From: Helicoverpa zea
Lineage: Eukaryota > Arthropoda > Insecta > Lepidoptera > Noctuidae
NCBI RefSeq assembly: GCF_022581195.2
Contig: NC_061456.1
Location: 6,574,501 to 6,638,500 of the forward strand
Length of the DNA: 64,000 nucleotides
Reading direction: 5' to 3'
Shown here: piece after piece, positions 51,701-60,100 of the stretch
How positions within the stretch are numbered: the stretch's first letter is position 1
Layout of the letters: every line of letters begins with the position of its first letter
Made by a program: the position numbers and the translations under genes
Notes under the pieces: generated by a model
Seen by the model: only the letters and a program-made list of their open reading frames with translations
What the model was told of the DNA's origin: nothing
Databases searched by the model: none

Positions 51701-52650
51701 TAGTTTTGTTACATTAATTCGAACACTTAAGTAACACGCAACTACCAAATTAGGTACACGGGTTACTGTGGATTTTTCTAAGAAATCTGAAATTACCTCA
51801 TTTCTTACCCACCTCGAATAGATTTATCATGTAAGCAAGGGTCATAACACTGGTTTTATAGGCTCTTGTGCGTCGTGACGAACGCTGCCCTTTCAGCTTC
51901 GTTCTCAAAGATTTCCCAAAAGAGACCTTCACTAGGAAGGGTGAACCAAATTGCCCTCTATATTCAGAAAACAAAACTTATGATTGACTATAAAAATATC
52001 TGTATTAAGAAGTTGCAGAGACACTGGTAGCCTTTCAATTTTATTTACTTGGAATCGGAGTGGTTCACAACAACTATGAGCTAATTCACAGCGAACCATA
52101 TTTTTTCAGGAAAAGTTCAAGAAAGAATTCAAACAACGCTTCACTTTTGGGAAAAAGCCAAGCAGATTTGTTAACGATAGCTACGAGGTAAAGCGATTAT
52201 CGACATTTAATAAAATTAAATTTAGTCTAGTCTGATCTAGTTTAAAATCTAATTAATCTATTTCAGGACGGCCAGTCGTACCGAACAAGAATTTTATCGT
52301 TCCGATCAACCAACGACAGAAGTGGCTATTCATCCAGAAAATCTTTGAACATGCCGCCGGGGGACACTTTAAAAGTTCCTTCTAGAAATTCATGTCATTG
52401 TATGGGAAATCAGAGCAGAGAAAATGGATTTAACTTTATGAAAACTGAAGACATGGAGGGGCACGGGAACAGCAGGCGGTATCTGAACATAAGAATGAGT
52501 AATCCAGATATTGGTAAAAGAAGATTAGCTAAGAAGCTATCGAATAGAGACGACATGCCTATAGGCGATGAGAGAGTCAGTGAACTGTACATATTCCCAA
52601 ACAGTAACATTGTAGAATTTACAGACATATCATACGATGACAAAGTGTAA
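21732..52650 (+). CDS. Lkr: Leucokinin (kinin) receptor, class A GPCR
   Basis: Eleven coding exons spread over 31 kb: 21732-21742 (inferred), 33270-33364, 34045-34247, 39678-39826, 44111-44232, 44958-45052, 45760-45885, 50145-50245, 51417-51507, 52110-52187, 52267-52650. They total 1455 nt, 484 residues plus stop, with every splice phase agreeing. The product is a seven-helix plasma-membrane receptor for kinin neuropeptides, which in insects act on fluid secretion, gut muscle and feeding through Gq/calcium (family knowledge). Visible hallmarks: four N-glycosylation sequons before TM1; N64; D92 in LALAD; C119 and C204 for the extracellular disulfide; DRH at 143-145 (typical of kinin receptors in place of DRY); CWLP at 282-285; NPFIY at 323-327; a cytoplasmic tail of about 150 residues. 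The strings IPFQFQAALLQRW-like, FMCPFCPFVQALSVNVSVFT and RAPGNAQETRDANH are family signatures. It converges with the glutamine synthetase-like gene. Confidence 0.93.
23938..24036. mobile_element. Small MITE with imperfect terminal inverted repeats
   Basis: The left end (ACTGCACATCAGTGGTAAC) pairs with the right end (GTTACCACTGACGTTGTACA); the inner 10 bases match exactly and the outer ones imperfectly. About 100 bp in all, non-coding. Superfamily not assigned. Confidence 0.5.
24787..26284 (-). mobile_element. 5'-truncated non-LTR retrotransposon (LINE)
   Basis: Minus-strand element: a reverse-transcriptase ORF (ends at 24969), about 180 bp of 3' sequence with TGAAATAAACAATATT, and a (TTTAA)n tail at about 24787-24817. 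The open frame extends upstream of the first ATG (26165) through residues GHDGLSVEHLLFAPDLLF to about 26284, where a stop and a change of sequence mark the truncation. It is inserted antisense in the kinin receptor intron. Confidence 0.88.
24969..26284 (-). CDS. Reverse transcriptase of a truncated LINE
   Basis: An uninterrupted frame of about 430 codons; numbering below starts at the internal Met at 26165. Reverse-transcriptase blocks in order: NYRPISL (21-27), FGFRRGSSTDLA (55-66), FLDLSRAFDTINYS (88-101, first catalytic Asp), GVRQGGLTSPVLFNLYINEL (146-165) and YADD (188-191, catalytic pair), then the thumb and a C-terminal region. No endonuclease is left because of 5' truncation. It copies element RNA at the target site. 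The clade is not assigned. The intact frame suggests a young copy. Confidence 0.88.
28028..28472. mobile_element. Harbinger-like MITE with a nested inverted repeat
   Basis: The ends are AGGCGCGGCTCCACCGCAGT and its near-perfect complement, flanked by a TTA direct repeat (28025-28027 and 28473-28475), fitting the TWA target of PIF/Harbinger. Inside, a second palindrome (arms about 28103-28155 and 28245-28298, sharing CAACGTGGGTCTACGTTTCC) suggests nesting, and GACCCACG(C/T)TGACAG(C/T)GTTG occurs twice as a direct repeat (28180, 28288). Non-coding and GC-rich. Confidence 0.82.
29643..29785. mobile_element. Short foldback MITE
   Basis: The ends CTTACCACAAAAACTTTTAA and (reverse complement of the right end) CTTACTACAAAAACTTAAAC match over about 50 bp with a few mismatches and an indel; both arms include TTGTCTAAAAAAA. 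About 143 bp, non-coding. Confidence 0.7.
30283..30530. repeat. Degenerate dispersed repeat
   Basis: Contains GGGAAATCGTCAATGACTCC and, about 90 bp later, a related ATCATTAAATGACTCCTCCT, then GTGTCAGACTTTTACCGACT. It ends in an A/T-rich tail (AATAAACAATAAATAAC). The wording strongly resembles a dispersed repeat common in moths, but this copy is degenerate and its class is unassigned. Confidence 0.5.
32445..32915 (-). repeat. Retroelement-derived repeat with (TTTGAGT)n tail
   Basis: Read on the minus strand, a GC-rich body (about 32915-32550) leads to AATAAACG and a tail of about five TTTGAGT-type units at 32447-32485. That layout suits a retroposed element copied from its 3' end. The 73-codon minus-strand frame within it shows no known domain. 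Boundaries and class are uncertain. Confidence 0.5.
33270..33364 (+). CDS. Lkr: Kinin receptor, extracellular N-terminus exon
   Basis: Acceptor TTTCTTTTGTTACAG|T, donor TTCG|GTAAGT. It encodes an acidic stretch with four N-x-S/T sequons (NSS twice, NGT, NDT), typical of a GPCR extracellular N-terminus. The split Glu codon G|AG joins it to the TM1 exon. Confidence 0.8.
34045..34247 (+). CDS. Lkr: Kinin receptor, TM1-TM2 exon
   Basis: Acceptor GTTTGTTTCAG|AG, donor TTTCAA|GTAAGT. It encodes TM1 (GNFLVMWVVAT) and TM2 (NLALADIVIGLFAVPFQ), with the conserved Asn and Asp of class A receptors. It joins in phase 0 to FQAALLQ of the next exon, a junction motif typical of kinin receptors. Confidence 0.95.
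34248..39677 (+). other. Kinin receptor intron, no further feature
   Basis: 5.4 kb of AT-rich intron. Short frames (36213-36535, 37556-37792, 38776-39063) have no domain or splice context. No repeat with clear ends recognised. Confidence 0.5.
39678..39826 (+). CDS. Lkr: Kinin receptor, TM3 and DRH exon
   Basis: Acceptor TTGTTGACAG|TTC, donor CTCAG|GTAATC. It encodes the first extracellular loop, TM3 with FMCPFCPFVQALSVNVSVFT, and DRHRAIITPL at the cytoplasmic end. This is the most diagnostic exon for the kinin receptor assignment. Confidence 0.95.
39993..40025 (+). mobile_element. Helitron-like 3' terminus
   Basis: Ends GCGGGCGACCGCTAGT, a small GCGG/CCGC hairpin directly followed by CTAGT, as at Helitron 3' ends (hairpin then CTRR). 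It is preceded by TACGCGGACGAAGTCG. No matching 5' terminus was found, so this is probably a solitary end of a degenerate copy. Confidence 0.5.
40026..42217 (+). other. Kinin receptor intron, no further feature
   Basis: AT-rich intron between the TM3 and TM4 exons. Short frames at 41270-41817 lack domains. Confidence 0.5.
42237..42335 (-). mobile_element. 5'-truncated SINE with 19-bp target duplication
   Basis: Minus-strand copy of the 3' end of the same SINE as at 53193 (shared GGATTCAGCTGAGTACCAG/complement and CCGAGCCTTTTTCCCAA). Exact 19-bp direct repeats CTGACAATTTAAATTAAGT lie at 42218-42236 and 42336-42354. The tail is (GAT)n-like. Lies in a kinin receptor intron. Confidence 0.88.
42355..44110 (+). 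other. Kinin receptor intron, no further feature
   Basis: AT-rich intron before the TM4 exon. Overlapping frames at 43824-44142 run into the TM4 acceptor and are not genes of their own. Confidence 0.5.
44111..44232 (+). CDS. Lkr: Kinin receptor, TM4 exon
   Basis: Acceptor TTTGTTTCAG|C, donor CCAG|GTGAGT. It encodes the second intracellular loop (AHTSKRIAK) and the TM4 helix (VIIVVIWFLALSLAAPMAMS), ending in an acidic loop. Confidence 0.92.
44958..45052 (+). CDS. Lkr: Kinin receptor, extracellular loop 2 and start of TM5
   Basis: Acceptor CTTTTCGCAG|TT, donor TTTCAG|GTAAGT. It holds the conserved loop cysteine (KKPFCAPTEFGS, Cys204) and the first part of TM5 (YRLLLYVFQ), which continues in the next exon as YVIPLCVITF. 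Confidence 0.92.
45760..45885 (+). CDS. Lkr: Kinin receptor, TM5 and third intracellular loop
   Basis: Acceptor ATTCCCTTTAG|TAC, donor AAGAAG|GTAAGA. It encodes the rest of TM5 and the loop LWGARAPGNAQETRDANHMR followed by NKKK, a short, strongly conserved loop in kinin receptors. Confidence 0.94.
45886..50144 (+). other. Kinin receptor intron with small repeats
   Basis: 4.3 kb AT-rich intron. It contains an imperfect hairpin at about 47272-47312 (CTGTTACATTTAGAAATAG pairing with CTATTTCCGTGTAACAG) and a degenerate repeat at 49592-49770. Otherwise nothing recognised. Confidence 0.5.
49592..49770. repeat. Degenerate dispersed repeat (Helitron- or SINE-like)
   Basis: GGTTTCACCCACGTCCCAGG, then AAAAAGTAGCCT, ATCAGTTCAGCAGTTTTGGC and CAGACAGACAG. 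The same order of motifs occurs at 60122-60270, so both are copies of one repeat family. The element class is uncertain. Confidence 0.5.
50145..50245 (+). CDS. Lkr: Kinin receptor, TM6 exon
   Basis: Acceptor ATGTTTCACAG|GTG, donor AACGA|GTAAGT. It encodes TM6 with the class A CWLP motif, then LQSYLLLQSFFPSINE into extracellular loop 3. Confidence 0.94.
51417..51507 (+). CDS. Lkr: Kinin receptor, TM7 exon
   Basis: Acceptor CTTTTTCAG|G, donor TACAAC|GTAAGT. It encodes TM7 with DWLAMSNSCYNPFIYAIYN, containing the NPxxY motif. Confidence 0.95.
52110..52187 (+). CDS. Lkr: Kinin receptor, helix 8 exon
   Basis: Acceptor ATTTTTTCAG|GAA, donor TACGAG|GTAAAG. It encodes the basic helix-8 segment after TM7 (EKFKKEFKQRFTFGKK), in phase 0 on both sides. 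Confidence 0.92.
52267..52650 (+). CDS. Lkr: Kinin receptor, C-terminal tail exon with stop
   Basis: Acceptor CTATTTCAG|GAC; stop codon at 52648-52650. It encodes about 127 residues of a serine-, arginine- and acidic-rich cytoplasmic tail, including CHCMG, which could be palmitoylated. The tail varies between insects and shows no known domain. A possible ATTAAA polyadenylation signal lies near 52746. Confidence 0.9.
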   Translation, partial: DGQSYRTRILSFRSTNDRSGYSSRKSLNMPPGDTLKVPSRNSCHCMGNQSRENGFNFMKTEDMEGHGNSRRYLNIRMSNPDIGKRRLAKKLSNRDDMPIGDERVSELYIFPNSNIVEFTDISYDDKV

Positions 52651-53176
52651 ATACGTTGAGATTTCCATTATTTTTAGTACTAAATAATAATAATCAAACA
52701 TGTGATGTGATAGAATTATTAATAATGTTAAACTATAAGTTAACAAATTAAAGTGATAAGCTGAATTTGGTGGTTTCAATTGCTTGAATGATATTATCGA
52801 AGTACTTCCTTTGTGATGGTAATGGTGAGTATTGAATTACAAACACCTACATTTTTAATTAATGATTGACAATATATCAACAAGCATTGGTATTTCTCAG
52901 GTTGAAGTGAAAATACTGAACTATTTTATCTGATGCAAAGTACAATTGACTGATTGATTAATTCATGTGTGTAACTATAGACATCAGCTTCATAACTGAA
53001 TAAACTCATTTGCGTAGGTAGGCCATGCTGAAATTTTTTGATAAAACAGGCAGAACCTGCAATACAGCAGTAATACATAAGATACGCGAGACTACTTTTG
53101 TGCTGACTTGCTGACCTGGAACAAGCTATTTTTGTTTACATGAAGCCAGATTATTTTAATGGATATTTTATAACAC
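52651..53176. other. 3' region of the kinin receptor and intergenic space
   Basis: Sequence after the stop codon, presumably 3' untranslated region, then AT-rich spacer. No gene seen. Confidence 0.5.
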
Positions 53177-53192
53177 ATGTTGACCAGATAAG

Positions 53193-53549
53193 TCGTGGTG
53201 GCCTAGTGGGCAAAGAACCAACCTCCCGAGTATGAGGGCGCAGGTTCGATTCCAGGTCAGGCAAGTACCAATGCAACTTTTCTAAGTTTGTATGTACTTT
53301 CTAAGTATATCTTAGACACTAATGACTGTGCTTCGGATGGCACGTTAAACTGTAGGTCCCGGCTGTCATTGAACATCCTTGGCAGTCGTTACGGGTAGTC
53401 AGAAGCCAGTAAGTCTGACACCAGTCTAACCAAGGGGTATCGGGTTGCCCGGGTAACTGGGTTGAGGAGGTCAGATAGGCTCATACTCAGCTGAATCCGG
53501 TTAGGCTGGAAGCCGACCCCAACATAGTTGGGAAAAGGCTCGGAGGATG
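53193..53549 (+). mobile_element. Full-length tRNA-derived SINE with 16-bp target duplication
   Basis: The head GTCGTGGTGGCCTAGTGGGC and the B box GGTTCGATTCC form a tRNA-like RNA polymerase III promoter. The body runs to GGCTCGGAGGATG and a short GATG tail. Exact direct repeats ATGTTGACCAGATAAG flank it (53177-53192, 53550-53565). It shares its 3' half with the truncated copy at 42237. It lies between the convergent kinin receptor and glutamine synthetase-like genes. Confidence 0.92.
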
Positions 53550-53919
53550 ATGTTGACCAGATAAGGTTCTTGCTTAAGTATGTACTAGTGCTGCTAGTCT
53601 TAAAAACCTTGTACCTATCCACTTTATATTTTAAAGAAACAAAGTGTTTTTGCCTGGAATAATACCCATCATTAGATAAATTCTATTCAAATATGTATGC
53701 TCAGTTGTACTGTGAATCACAGATTGTTTCGTTATGTGTGGGCTATTCAACTCTCTTTTGTAAACAAACACAGTCTAATACGAGACTTCTTCGAAACTCA
53801 CAAATGAAAAAGTAATAAAAATTCCTTTCATTTTACGCAGTGGCAATAAACCCTGAGCGCATGTTACACCCCGTTACAGAAAAGAAAAAGAATTGAAACG
53901 AGAGACTAAAGAGGTAAAA

Positions 53920-53925
53920 TTTATT
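53920..53925 (-). terminator. Polyadenylation signal of the glutamine synthetase-like gene
   Basis: AATAAA on the minus strand, about 90 bp after the stop codon, at a spacing that fits a short 3' untranslated region. Confidence 0.5.
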
Positions 53926-54012
53926 ACGAACAAAATGCAGGTTCAGAGATCAACGTTACTTTTTGTAGACGCCTAAAATACACAATCTAACAGGGACGTC
54001 AAAATATGAAGG

Positions 54013-54161
54013 TTACTCGTCAAAAATACATGTTCTAAGCATAATTGAAATGACTCTGTAAGGATCAGCATTGGCGGCGGGTCGTCGATCTTCCAAATAT
54101 CCCTTCTTGTCTTCGGAGACATGGCGAGGTATTCTCACAGAACAGCACCTGTTAGCCACAC
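54013..54161 (-). CDS. Glutamine synthetase-like terminal exon with stop
   Basis: 149 nt, acceptor TTGTTCCAG|GT, stop TAA at 54013-54015. It encodes [13 protein letters not shown], the [17 protein letters not shown] block and the C-terminal RTCIFDE. The Gly codon is split G|GT across the 5.8-kb intron. Confidence 0.9.
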
Positions 54162-57100
54162 CTGGAACAAATTACTTATGCTAATTGCCAAGTATCAGGA
54201 CGTGTCTACGCGGACAAAAGTTTGTCATCTGATGCAGCATACGTAAGTAGCACCATGTGGCTAGAAAGTTAAAAACAAACTTCAGTGCTATTCAATGTTT
54301 TTGTAGCGACTAGACAGGAAAATTACACCCCCTATTGGGTTTAACTTCAGTGAGGTAAAATTTATAGCCCGCTATAATGACCTGTACGCATCGGTTGAAC
54401 AAGTTACCTAACGAGTACCTATTTACGCGTGGACATGTGAAAAGGAAATCCTTTTAGGAAACATAAGTTACCATCTATTTACCATGACAAAACCATCACG
54501 TAGAAACCTTTCATGACTAGCAAGAATCCATGTCAATTTACTTTAAGCTCAGTGGTGCTTTCCGTTAATTGTGATTACGGTTCGTGCTCGAATAAAACAA
54601 TCTGGATCGATCAACCTCTTTGTATCTGTATGTGTATATATACTAGCGCTTTTTTGGATTACTGGGACGTACTTGAAAGAGGTAACTAATAGGTATTTAT
54701 TTCTAAAGCAGGCGAAGCAGCTACTTGAGCACAGTTTAATAGCAAAACCTAAAACAGGGTAGGTACTTTAAACATTCTTAAGCTCTTCTTTACACCGTAC
54801 GACTCGAGAATTCGGCCGGAAAGAAATTCATCTTTTTCTAGTTGTTTAAAAGGATTTTTTCAATCCGGTCCAGGCCATTAAATGTGATTGGAGAAGTTAA
54901 AGGTTTCAAATCTCTTTTCAGATAGACAAAAAGTTGAATCATCAAATTAGATATCAGTATAAAAATGTAAAAGTATAAAAAAGTATAAAGATGTCAGTAG
55001 GCATAGCTTTTCCATACTTTTTGCTTTACCGATATACCTAGTTAAGGTCAATGCTTCAACCCTTGGTAGCGTAGTGGTTGGTATAACGGTATCCAAAAAA
55101 CGTAACGTGACCTTCGACCTTAATATCTCGCAACACTGCACACGCTGAATTAATTTCGGATCTCTCGTCGGTTTTACGGACACCTATTTATTTACTGCAT
55201 AAAATACACATCACTTTTAACGTATTTACTATGAGTATTTTAATAGATATAAGTTCTTTAAGGCTTGAGCCCCTTGGCGAGCAGGCTGCGTAATTTAAAC
55301 TTGAATAAGTAAGTAGGTAAGTATATACTTAGCATAAAATGTTCGAACCCGAAAGTAAAGTTACAATAAGCTATCAAATAAAATTTGAGTACAAAGGGTA
55401 GAGGATTATCGCTGAGATGGGAGCCGAATGAATATGAATAACTAATCTGAAAAGTGGAGAAGCTACGTTGATACTCCGAGCATGGTGTCATAAACTAATC
55501 GTTTCATTAAGTAAAGATTAGGAATGTTAAATGCTAACGGGTCTTTTTAAATCTTAGACAAACACCTGAAATGACAAAAAAAAAATATGAATCTGTCTAC
55601 AATTCACCCTCTCAATCAGGAACCTGGTTCGATCGGTTTTTTTTAAGCAAACATTTACTGTATTTATATATTTCTATTTACATTAAACGTTGTAGAAAAT
55701 TCAAATATATACAGTATTTTTTTTGTTTCATATTAGGTTTAAAAGTATGAGGTTATTTAGTGGTCTGCACAAAATTTACCTTGATAGACAACCCGAGGCC
55801 AATCATCATCACATTACTAAGGAAATGCTGTTGTTTACGTGCATATATTTTAACAGGCACTAATAATGAGGTCGTTAACTTAGTCGCTTCAGATCCTTCT
55901 GTAATCATGTCAACTCTAATCTAGCGATTGAAGCAGAATGATAAATGGGATCAGCCGCGGCCGCAAGCCAACTATTTGCGGCTGGATGCTTGGCTTGTGT
56001 TAGCGCCCACCACTATTTTATACAAGCTTCACACTACCGACAATTTGCGGTTCTTTGTTCACGAAAATCAATCGGTGAGCAACTGTACCACCGAAGTGTT
56101 GTTAATTGTAAGTAGAACAAAATTAGCCCAATAGATTTCATAAACTCGTAATGTAATTACAAAGTTCCAACTTGAATGCAAATAGTTCACCATTCTGCAG
56201 TTGCCTCTGCACTGCACGTTAATTGTATTAACAGGATTTATTATCGAAGATATAGTACATGACTACCAACAGAGACTTACATGAAATAGCACATTATAGG
56301 ACAACCAAGATAAAATTTATATTCAGGTGAGCTCTAAAAAATACCACTGTTCAATAAATTGACAATAACAACATACAAAAAAAAAAACTTAAATATACGA
56401 GTCAGCTTATTTATGTAAGGTACAGTTCCGGTTTGCCGTAATCTGCTTTTTTATAAGTTTCATAAAAAATATCCAAAATCCTTCTATCCTGGTGTTAAGC
56501 CTACACACCTTACCAGCTTATCAATTCTTCTACGGGTTATAAATATAGTTCAAATATTCCGCCTACTCATTTTCTGGAAGAAAAGATAAAAGTCATGGTT
56601 CCATTAAAATAAAGTGTATCACATCACTATTTTTATAGTAGGATTAGATTTACAACACACTCACTGTGGGTGATTTTATATATATTTAGTTTAGATCACC
56701 ACCAACAACAGTAAACAAGAAACTGTTGATTCCATTCGATTTCTACAGAAATGTTACGAATGGCCTATAAAACTAAAGCACCAACAAACGCTACAAACCG
56801 AACGCAATTTGAAAAATTTACTTCGACTATTAACAAGAACACTCGTTACAGAGATTTAGTGTGTTTACATGCAAACAACTTTTTTAACGTTTACACTTTT
56901 AACTACAGAATTTCACACAGCATTTCAGGAAAATACATTTTTGTTTCACTGTCTGTGGAACAATTTGTTGGAGATAAAGTACATTTTTAGGTTAGAATGA
57001 TATGAGTACTGTTAGTCGACTAAAGAAAGTATTTTATGGGTATACACACCCTTGATATACCAGTAAATATTTTATCATGGCCCCGTGATATACTAGAGTC

Positions 57101-60100
57101 ATAGTCTGTCACAGCCTGTATTACATTTTTGATAGGAAATTTTTGTTAACAGTGGGTTTACGATTCCATTATTCCAGCAATAAAGAATTTTATGCGAGTC
57201 AACGAGGCGACAATATGACATAAACCGTTTTGAGGCGTGAATATGTTTAAATTTATATTTCTAATAAAATAAGATTTATGGCACGTATTAATGATGTCCA
57301 TTTCCTAGGTTTTGAATGAAAAGCATATAAAGGAAAGTAGTTATGACTGGGCAAAAGGAAATTTTGTTCTATAAGAAGAATAAGTTCTATTGGCAGGCAA
57401 AGCTTTGTACGAAATTCGGAGTGAGACGGCAGTTTCTCGATTCTAGAAACATGGTAAGAAATCATTGTCTTCATAAATCATAACTTAGGATTGCTTTTTG
57501 GTAGTTCAATAGTTGGAAACGATCCTCCCTAAGCAAAACATCTCAACTACACTAGAAGAATGAAAATCACCATTAGCGAGCTGTTTTCTGGAATATCGAT
57601 ACAATGCACGGAATATTCATTTTGCCAAATTAATGTGCATGGCAAATGTTTCAATCTTTATTTCTTTATTACAAATCTCGGGATTTCCTAACTTATATTG
57701 TACGGGACTTATATTGCAACTAGAATTTGACTCAGGCTTGAATACTTAACTCGTTGTAGTGGCACGAGGCAGGCAATAAGACGAAGCAGAGACAACTGTG
57801 TTAGCAATATGAGGCATAATATTGGTTTATTCAGTCCGTGTAAAGAAAATAATAGGAAATATTATATTTCCATTTTATGAATATAAAGAAGACGTGATGC
57901 CATGCTACAAGCACAATATGGATATTAGAATGATTGATGATTATTGTTGATATTAAGCTGTTGTCCTTTCCATCATTTGGAAAGCTTCTACACATAATGA
58001 CGGTTTTATTCTAATACCTCAAACTAACTAATAACTTTCCTCAAAAGTATTTTTTTTTATATCCTTAAGGATAAGGTCGTCACAATTCTTAGAAATCCAA
58101 AATATTTCGGCACCACTTACATTAATGGAAAATCTATTTATTGGCATCTATTAATAGTATTCAAATGTACGATATCGTACTCTAAGATTAAACACCCGTC
58201 CAATAAATACGTTAAAGTCTTACCCGTAAGCAACGAAACATAAATCCTTTTATGAGTTGGTATAAAGTAGGGTTTATTCTCGTATAATTTCAGACTCCCG
58301 CTTTTCCAACTTATTATGAACATAAAACTCAACTGAAGTTTAATCACTGGAAACACGTGGCTAATAGGGATTTCAGATATACATGATGTAAGTAATTATT
58401 TTGATTGTATATCCGTATCCAATAGATGTCTTCTATGACACCGAAAATAACAAAATTTTTTTACATAAAATATAATGATGAAACATTGTTTTAATGCTGA
58501 TAGGTATACTTAAAAATGCTCTAAAAGGACTAGAAAAATATCCTTTGAAATATTTTAAATGAAAGTTAGTAAGGTTTTCGTCTCAACAATTAGATCCTTC
58601 TGTTGGCAATCCGCCAAAGCACTAAAGGAAAGACTGTCAGTCAGTGGATAACACGTTCCATTTTATTATCTACTGCTTGGCTCTGTTTTATCTCGACGAC
58701 TGTAGATTATGTGGCCTGGACGTTTAGAAATGGTAAATACCCAAACTTCAAATAAAAAGTGGGAAACTAACTTTTCAGTGTTGAGACAGAAAATATTAAA
58801 CGGTACTTTTCAAGGCCAATGCATTCTTTAAAAAAAAATATGTGGCATATATTACTCCATTGTCACCATTTATATTTGACGTAGCTACTTGAACATATCA
58901 CACGTCTGTTGAACAAGTACAAAATTAATAAGTAATGTCATGAAATAAATACGTAAGATATTGTTTCAAAGGAAAATATTTCACGTCATAAATAATTATT
59001 ACGTATTTTATAGCAGGCTTTACCAATAAAATGTTACATTCATGTTTAAAATGTATGGTACTATAAAATATCACGCTGAAAATCCGTATTCGGTGTTGTA
59101 TTCACTTACGAGTTTGGCCCGAGCAAATAAATCAAAGAGATACAAAGGGTTTTACACATAAAGCATAACACGTGCAACATTTTAGGAACATCGCGATTGT
59201 GGTGCAACCGACCGTTGGAGAATCCGATCAATCATTGTAATGTCTGTTATTTCAGCTTTGTATCCATGCTCAATGTCTGTTGTCTGTACCTACTTCACAT
59301 ATTTCTGACCGTATTTTGTTGCTAAAATACGAAATAATTCCCAAATATTTTGTAGAAATTATCCGAACCAGAATACGTATTAAATGGAGAGTTCTGAATC
59401 ACTTTAATTAATTTGATAAGTTTCAGAAACTTTGTTCAGTAGGCATGACCCGTAACCACCGCACGGCAGAGGAACAAATTCTTTATTATTTTGCGAATGA
59501 AAATGCAAAAGTAACTTGGTTAGTTGGGTTAAATTTGGTTGATTCACTAAATCGATTCTAAAATATTAAGTATACCTTAAGAACTTTTTGAAATCTGAAA
59601 AAGTGCAAAGCTATCATAAAATACTGCTCACCTGATTACGCCAATATTAGTATCGACTAAAACCCCGTAGGCAAACTTTAAAATACGCAAAATAATTAGG
59701 TACCTATAGTTCGGCCATTCAGAGAATGCGTTCCTGACACGTCGCGATTGAACTGACGACGTAACTTTGCAATGGCGTTGCAGTTACGATAAAAATATTT
59801 TTGCTGGTTGTTTACCGTTTTAACAATTGAGGAGCATTAAAACAACATTATTATATCAATAATCAATGAATGTTATTACGTCGTCAGTTCAATCGCGACG
59901 TGTCAGGAACGCATTCTCTGAATGGCCGAACTATAATTATGTAAACTGAATAGTTACCTGCAGTAAAGTCTCTGATATGCGGCAGGCCATTCTTGCCGGT
60001 GAGTCGGCGAACATTGTCGGCTCCATTGTTAGCATCATACTCGTTAATGTGAGCCCCGTGTCGCCGAGCCAACTTGTCAATAGCGCGTTCAATTACACTG

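Noticed and set aside
55055..55110. tRNA-like string GGTAGCGTAGTGGTTGGTAT
   Set aside because: No complete cloverleaf or B box in the right place could be drawn; at most a degenerate SINE head.
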